Notes under the pieces: model-generated
What the model was told of the DNA's origin: nothing
Databases searched by the model: none
What the model saw: only the letters and a program-made list of their open reading frames with translations
In this document: positions 17,056 through 21,680 of the stretch, one piece after another
How the letters are laid out: each line of letters begins with the position of its first letter
Numbering within the stretch: the first letter of the stretch is position 1
NCBI GenBank assembly: GCA_037447655.1
Contig: JBBHKE010000493.1
Location: 1 to 21,680 of the forward strand
DNA: 21,680 nt
DNA from: Zygnema cylindricum
Lineage: Eukaryota; Streptophyta; Zygnematophyceae; Zygnematales; Zygnemataceae
Reading direction: 5' to 3'
Position numbers and translations under genes: made by a program

Positions 17056-17902
17056 TGAAACAAACTACTTTAAACTATACCACAGTATAGAATATCACAA
17101 AGACTGACAACTCCCAAAGTTTTAGCTCACTTGATCCAACATACTTCAAGATATGCAACTCAGAAGTTTCCCAAAAACAATCTGCAGATTACACAGTCTG
17201 GAAGCCTGGATACATAAAATGTTCAACGTCCTCAGTCTTATACTCTTCACTTAGTTGTCCTACTACATAGTGCTGTACCGCCGATACAAGTGTTCCTAAA
17301 AGATACGTCCAAAAGAACTAAACTGCCACTAAGGTCTAAGTGCTTCTGATCACGCTAAAACTAATCTATCATTATACAATCAATATTTACTAAGAATCCT
17401 ATACAGGTGATTTGTTCAAATATTTGTTGCCTGGCTTTAATGACAATTGATTGGGTACGTCAATCCGGCTGTTGCAGAACATCTGTTAGCGAGTCATTTA
17501 ATTATTCTCTTATGAATCTCGTCCGTTGACGCGATCCATATCAACCGTAGCAATGCAGTCCAAATCATGATCAAATTCAAATATCTGCGGCTTTGTAGTA
17601 GCTACGCTGTCCCATACCAAAAACAGCCGCAGCTGCGTTTGTCTTGTTCCATAGCAATTTCGTTGTCCTATACCAAAATATCAACAGTTGCGTTTTTCCC
17701 GTTGCGTCGTAGGTTGCATTCGTCTGTACAGACCATATCAAAAATTAACCGCAACTGCGCTTGTTCCATCTGGGTCGCAGCTGCGTTGTCGCTACCATTC
17801 AAAAACCAACACTGTGCTTCAAGTGACGATGCGTGTCCCTATAGATCTATTTTTCCGCCGTCCTATTAATTTGTTGAGACTTTATGCTTTCCAAAAATAA
17901 CA
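17056..17902 (-). mobile_element. Probable LTR, about 847 bp, shared by elements D and E
   Basis: On the minus strand it begins TGTTATTTTTGG directly after the purine-rich TTAGGGGAG (polypurine tract, about 17903-17912) and ends TTTCA before the leader of gag E, giving the expected TG...CA ends. A TATAAGA lies at 17236-17242. The U3 part contains about 3.5 imperfect repeats of roughly 60 bp. Element D pol ends 170 bases before it and gag E starts 75 bases after it, so it serves as D's 3' LTR and E's 5' LTR. No second copy is in the window, so its ends cannot be checked by comparison. Confidence 0.65.
17612..17850 (-). repeat. About 60-bp imperfect repeats in LTR U3
   Basis: Plus-strand starts near 17612, 17668, 17733 and 17795 share CCATACCAAAAA-like starts followed by GCAGCTGCGTTTGT-like sequence. 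Spacing is 56, 65 and 62 bases. Repeated elements in U3 often act as transcriptional enhancers in plant LTRs; function here is inferred. Confidence 0.6.
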
Positions 17903-18071
17903 CTCCCCTAATGCTTTACACTCAGTATGCTAGAGCCGCTTCGATGTTGAAGAAGCGCAACATCGCAGCAAAGCAACGTAGTACTTAAGCAAGTCACCTA
18001 GTCCCACTACATCCTCGTTATTGGACTAGCGCATTATGGCAGTATAGCAGTGCAACAACTCAGCTATTCAC
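17903..18071 (-). other. Polypurine tract and 3' untranslated part of element D
   Basis: Between the pol stop at about 18072 and the LTR. No ORF. The segment next to the LTR reads TTAGGGGAG on the minus strand, the expected position and composition of the plus-strand primer for reverse transcription. Confidence 0.55.
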
Positions 18072-18866
18072 TTAATCCCACTGCTTCCTACAATATTTCA
18101 ACTTAGGAGCAGGAAGAGCTTTAGTGAGCATACCACCAACCTCTTTTGCATCTGGCAAATATTATAATTTAACCACTCTAGAGAACAATTTTTCTCTTAC
18201 AAAGTGTAATCTTACATTCATGTGCTTCCTTTTGAAGTGGTGACTAGGGTTAGAAGCAATGGCAATGGCAGCCTGGTTATCACACCAGATCACTTGTGGA
18301 CTAACCTGCGTGTATCCCGATTCTTCCAACATGGATTTCACCCATAGGAGTTCTTTGAGGGCCAAGCTCGTTGCCATATATTCTGACTCCATCGTCGATT
18401 GTGCCGTGACCTTTTGAAGTTTGCTGCTCCAACAGCAAGTCCCGTTCCCAATTTGCAGAACGAATCGCGTGGTGGATTTTTGACTTGGCATGTCGCCATA
18501 GCCTCCATCACTCCATGTTTGCAGCTTCAGTTCTCCTCCGCCTAGTGTGAGTTTGAGGTCTTTGGTTCCTGCCAAGTATCTTAAAATTCTTCTTGCTGCA
18601 TCACGGTCAGATTTCCTTGGATTCTCAAGACTTTTGCTCAGTACCCCAACTGCAGCAACAATATCCGGACGGGTACAGTTCATGAAATATATTAAACTCC
18701 CCACTATCTGTCTGTAAGGTATCAGTGTCATAAGATCATCCTTCCCTGACTCAAAAATTTCATTGACAATAACACCTGGTTTTGTTTCTTCCCCCTCTAA
18801 CTTATGCTGAAACTCTATAGGTGTTACACATCCTTTTACCCCCCGCATTCCATATTCATCTAACAT
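18072..18866 (-). pseudogene. Copia element D: RT thumb and RNase H
   Basis: The clean frame 18162-18866 (234 residues) carries the copia RT C-terminal part (YRQIVGSLIYFMNCTRPDI, residues 51-69, and RRILRYLAGT) and RNase H with D120 in WSDGGYGD, the Glu of STMESEY (E162), D196 in WCDNQAA and HFVRE near the end. The last acidic position, usually Asp in KHID, is Asn (N217 in KHMNV). A stop at 18162-18164 interrupts, but the frame then continues with YLPDAKEVGGMLTKALPAP, the normal pol C-terminus, to a TAA at about 18072. RNase H degrades the RNA template during reverse transcription. Confidence 0.9.
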
Positions 18867-19307
18867 GTTTCCAATTTTGAGTCAATTGTATTAATCTTTT
18901 TTTTGTGTCTCTCTCTACCTGGATACTCAAAATATATTTTACCTCACGGAGGTCTTTCATCTCGAACCGTGAGTTTAAAGCAATTTTAATTTTGTTAATT
19001 TCAGACATTGATTTGCTAACTAATAGTAAATTATCTACATACACCGCTATATACACTATTCCATCCTCACCCTTTAAAACTTAGACAGCCTGATCAGAAC
19101 TTATCCTTTTAAGTCATAGGCTAGTTAAAAATTCATCAAGTTTTAGATTCCATTTCCTTGGGGCATGTTTTAGGCATACAAAGATTTTAGCAGTTTGCAT
19201 ACTTAGTGTTATTTTCCTAGTTCTGCATACATTTTAGGCTGCAGCATGTAAATGGTCTCCTCTAGTTCTCCATGCAAAAAGACTGTCTCTACATCCTTCT
19301 GATGTAT
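18856..19307 (-). pseudogene. Copia element D: RT catalytic half, degenerate
   Basis: 18856-19056 encodes YIAVYVDNLLLVSKS and SRFEMKDL..VKYILSIQVERD, the copia RT palm with the YVDD box changed to YVDN (second Asp lost). Just upstream, 19200-19307 in the frame of the next piece reads IHQKDVETVFLHGELEETIYM, holding the first catalytic Asp. Stops and frame changes separate them. Overlap with the RNase H frame at 18856-18866 marks another frameshift. It cannot encode active RT. Confidence 0.85.
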
Positions 19308-19526
19308 TTACATATCTTCTATAGCAGCTAGAGATAGCAAAATCCTAACTGTCGAAAATCTTACAACAGGAGAAAATATTTCTTCAAAGTCAATTCTTTC
19401 CTTTTGATTATAGCCCTTTGCCACAAGTCTAGCCTTGTATCGTTCAATGGTATTATCTGGATCTAACTTCACCTTGAATACCCATTTACTGCCGATCGCT
19501 TTTCGATTCCGGAGGAAGGTCCACAA
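19308..19526 (-). pseudogene. Copia element D: RT N-terminal part
   Basis: Seventy-two residues containing [35 protein letters not shown] and [17 protein letters not shown], the fingers region of copia RT. This is closer to the family consensus than the matching part of element C. A TAA directly at its end interrupts a frame that otherwise continues into the catalytic segment. Confidence 0.88.
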
Positions 19527-19776
19527 GCTCTTATGTGTGAGCCTCCATGATCGACTTTATTTCATCGTTTGCGGCCTTGATCTAGTGACTCCGCTCCAGT
19601 GATGAGAAGGCTTCCCGGATGGTCAGAGGCTCCCTTGAGGCTGCCGAGTAGGCAAAGTGAGAACTTGCTTGCAGGGGACTACTGGATCTTCTTCCCCTCG
19701 AAAATTCTAAGGCTGAAATTGTCAGATTCCGTACGTTATGCTTGTTGCGCTGGTTACGATCCGTAGGCAGTGACTG
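19527..19776 (-). pseudogene. Copia element D: integrase-RT linker, degraded
   Basis: No continuous frame. The position corresponds to the poorly conserved linker between integrase and RT in copia polyproteins; no motif is recognisable. Confidence 0.45.
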
Positions 19777-20208
19777 CTATTGTTGCGCTTCGAAACAAAC
19801 TTGTTGTGGAACCCAATTATGTTCCGACTCCGGTGTTACCACTGGTGAATGTTGCATCTTTGGGACAATATTATGGATGCTATCTAAAATGACATATTCT
19901 TGTACTTTTTGCTGCTTCTGCTGCTCTGTCATTTTAAATAAATCTATCGAGGCTAGTTTATCTTTCACAACAATGTTCCTAGCTATAATGATTTTTTGTA
20001 TCTCAAAAACAAAGACTCTATAACCTTTAGAGTGGTCATCATATCCTAACAAAATGCCCGACAGTCCTTTAGGGTCCATTTTCCATCTATCATTAGACGT
20101 ATCCAAAATAAAGTATTTACTTCCAAAGACTTTGAAGTGACTGACATCCGGTTTTCTACCCGTCCAGATCTCATAAGCATTGGTTTCTACCGATCTGGAA
20201 CCTATCAT
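19777..20208 (-). pseudogene. Copia element D: integrase C-terminal region
   Basis: A 143-residue frame with NAYEIWTGRKPDVSHFKVFG near the N-terminus, then DPKGLSGILLGYDDHSKGYRVF, both standard for the C-terminal part of copia integrase, followed by a Gln-rich and Pro/Ser-rich linker toward RT. Continuous with the catalytic segment upstream only through a broken frame. Confidence 0.88.
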
Positions 20209-20900
20209 ATTTTTGATTAGAACTGCACAATTTAATGCTTCAGCCTAGAATTTCGGAATCTACGTCCTTATCCGCAAGCATGGACCTAGAGCTTTCTGTG
20301 ATAGTTCTATTTAGTCTTTCTGAGACCCCATTCTGTTCCGGAGAGTATGGGACAGTCATTTTGTCAATACCTTCCTTGAGTCAGAAGTTTTCAAACTTTT
20401 TTGACGTATATTCCTTGCCATCGTCCGACCTGAGCTCCAGAATTGGCAGACCGTGTAGTTTCTCCTCCCACGCTTTGTAGTGTTGAAAATGAGGGAAGAC
20501 TTCACTCTTTTCTTTCATGAAGTAGACCTTGGTAAACCTCGAAAATTCATCGGGCCGAAAACATCAAAATGAATGAGTTGCAAAAGTTTAGTAGACCTAT
20601 GTTCAGACCCTTGAGGAAACGGTAATCTGTGTATTTTTCCTGGTGCACATCCATCATTTTCCTAGTGCACATCCATCACACGTTTTAGGTGACTGGTTTG
20701 ACATAGTGACTCATTCTATTTTACTAGCATTGACCATCTTTTTCATACTATCATAACACACATGGCCTAACCTTTTATGCCATAGCTCATCTGAGGATAA
20801 TGCACCAGAATACAAAACATCATTTTCTTTATTATCGGGCATATCCATTCGATACATTTTGCTGGCATCTCTTGTTCTTGTAACTGCAATTTTCCCATTT
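20209..20900 (-). pseudogene. Copia element D: integrase HHCC and catalytic core, degraded
   Basis: Minus-strand translation gives DELWHKRLGHVCYDSM and CDGCALGK (HHCC zinc-binding), then LIHFDVFGPM with the first catalytic Asp, LRSDDGKEYTSKKF with the second, and QNGVSERLNRT with the Glu. Between the first and second Asp about 20 residues usual in the family are missing, suggesting a deletion near 20530-20545. A 22-bp tandem duplication at 20635-20678 shifts the frame between zinc finger and core. Several stops are present. Confidence 0.82.
20635..20678. repeat. 22-bp tandem duplication inside integrase
   Basis: 20635-20656 and 20657-20678 are identical except one G/A difference. It duplicates codons of the second half of the HHCC motif and, being 22 bp, shifts the reading frame. 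Typical replication slippage in a dead copy. Confidence 0.9.
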
Positions 20901-20903
20901 TTG

Positions 20904-21089
20904 CTAACAACCTGCCTGCCATGTTTTCAGATTGACCTCAAACCCTTTACTTTCTATCAAAGAAATTGAGAACAAAATTTTCTTAAAATATGGGACATAG
21001 AGAACATTATGAAGAGTTCTCTCAACTGCCTTGCCCTCTACATCAACTACCAAGGAGACATCACCTACAGCCCGCGTTTGCACACTCAT
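20904..21089 (-). pseudogene. Copia element D: GAG-pre-integrase region
   Basis: Sixty-one residues including VEGKAVERTLHNVLYVPYFKKILFSISLIESKGFEV, the segment between protease and integrase in copia polyproteins, comparable to SNVLYIPQLSKNLVSTS of element C. It overlaps the protease frame by a few codons, marking a frameshift at about 21061-21089. Confidence 0.82.
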
Positions 21090-21360
21090 TCCACATGCAT
21101 AGTAGATATTTTTTTTTTGGTGTTGATTTCGGATTTTTGAAAACTGCCTTATTCCAACACATGTGGGCCGACGCTCCCGTGTCCATTATCCATCCATTGT
21201 CCTTAGTGCCCTCCATCGCTTCCACCATAGCAAATAGATCATCATCCTCCTCGTTAGAGAGTGAAAGAGACTCGTCGTGATGAGATGAAGACGCCGAGAA
21301 TAGTGCATTTACTCGTTGTGATGATCCGTGAAGCCTTGATGAAACTGGCTCTGCTGCCAT
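21061..21360 (-). pseudogene. Copia element D: protease region
   Basis: Ninety-nine residues. After a Ser/His/Glu-rich stretch (HHDESLSLSNEEDDD), GWIMDTGASAHMC at residues 56-68 is the copia aspartic protease active site with catalytic D60 in D-T-G-A. The Met at 21360 is internal; Gag coding continues upstream in the same frame to the zinc knuckle. Confidence 0.88.
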
Positions 21361-21680
21361 CCAAGTCTGCCATCCAGGTCTATATAGACCTATTTCATTA
21401 GCTTTCTTAAGCTTAGGACAGAGTTTGTATCAATGACCTTTTTCATTACAATAAAAACAAACATTGAAAGATTCTCTATTTCCTCTTGGAGATTAAACTG
21501 ATTTCTTTGCTGGTGAAACTGTCATTTTTTCTCAAATTCAGTGTTAAATGCCTCTACTTGTTTTTCACCATTAAGAATTTTAGAATCTGCCTCCTCTTCC
21601 AATATCAAATTAATAACTAACTGTAGTGTCCAGCTAGCTTTATCTTTTTGTTCCAGCCTATCAGATGATGCTTTCATAGC
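21361..21680 (-). pseudogene. Copia element D: Gag C-terminal part, runs off window
   Basis: Minus-strand translation from the window edge gives SDRLEQKDKASWTLQLV and ILEEEADSKILNGEKQVEAF, similar in order to ARWNITVAEAYILEEEAT of Gag B, ending in a TGA near 21520. A frameshift leads to the CCHC knuckle CFYCNEKGH.YKLC at about 21430-21475, whose residue after His is a stop codon. The 5' half of gag and the 5' LTR lie outside the window. Confidence 0.8.

Overview
This is a repeat-dominated nuclear window. The pol motifs are those of plant-type Ty1/copia elements (Gag with a CCHC knuckle, D-S/T-G-A protease, HHCC integrase, copia RT and RNase H), and the satellite and region 8,100-8,260 carry the plant-type telomere heptamer TTTAGGG. 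Both point to a streptophyte (land plant or charophyte alga). I cannot place it more finely, and no ordinary host gene is convincingly present.

Layout. 1-1335 and 2747-4197 are plus-oriented arrays of a 101-bp AT-rich satellite organised as an A/B dimer (about 202 bp). The two blocks look like consecutive copies of a longer unit of about 1,412 bp (14 monomers), interrupted by an unrelated 1.4-kb block (1336-2746). 4198-5900 is the gag start, leader and probable LTR of minus-strand copia element A, with a cluster of hairpins and GTAC palindromes. 5909-6682 is an uninterrupted minus-strand copia Gag ORF (element B), with a structured leader and LTR-like sequence on its 5' side. 7400-9460 is non-coding and partly very AT-rich, with a cluster of telomere-like AAACCCTAA motifs. 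9470-10065 is an abrupt CpG-rich island made of a 19-bp and a 20-bp minisatellite. 10097-11847 is the same 101-bp satellite in minus orientation. 12586-15895 is plus-strand copia element C, degenerate and cut off inside RT. 15896-16924 is a more diverged minus-oriented satellite array with a tetrameric (about 404 bp) higher-order period. 16925-16981 is the first 19 codons of another minus-strand gag (E), 17056-17902 a probable LTR, and 18072-21680 the degenerate gag/pol of minus-strand element D, whose 3' LTR appears to be E's 5' LTR.

How the pieces fit. Every retroelement that touches the satellite (A, C, E) is cut in coding sequence on its 3' side, so these junctions are rearrangement breakpoints, not clean LTR insertions. 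The whole resembles a pericentromeric or heterochromatic satellite/retrotransposon mosaic. The items most worth a second look are the nested satellite organisation (monomer, dimer, tetramer or 14-mer), the two paralogous LTR hairpins whose stems differ by compensatory base changes, and the Z-prone minisatellite next to the inverted array.
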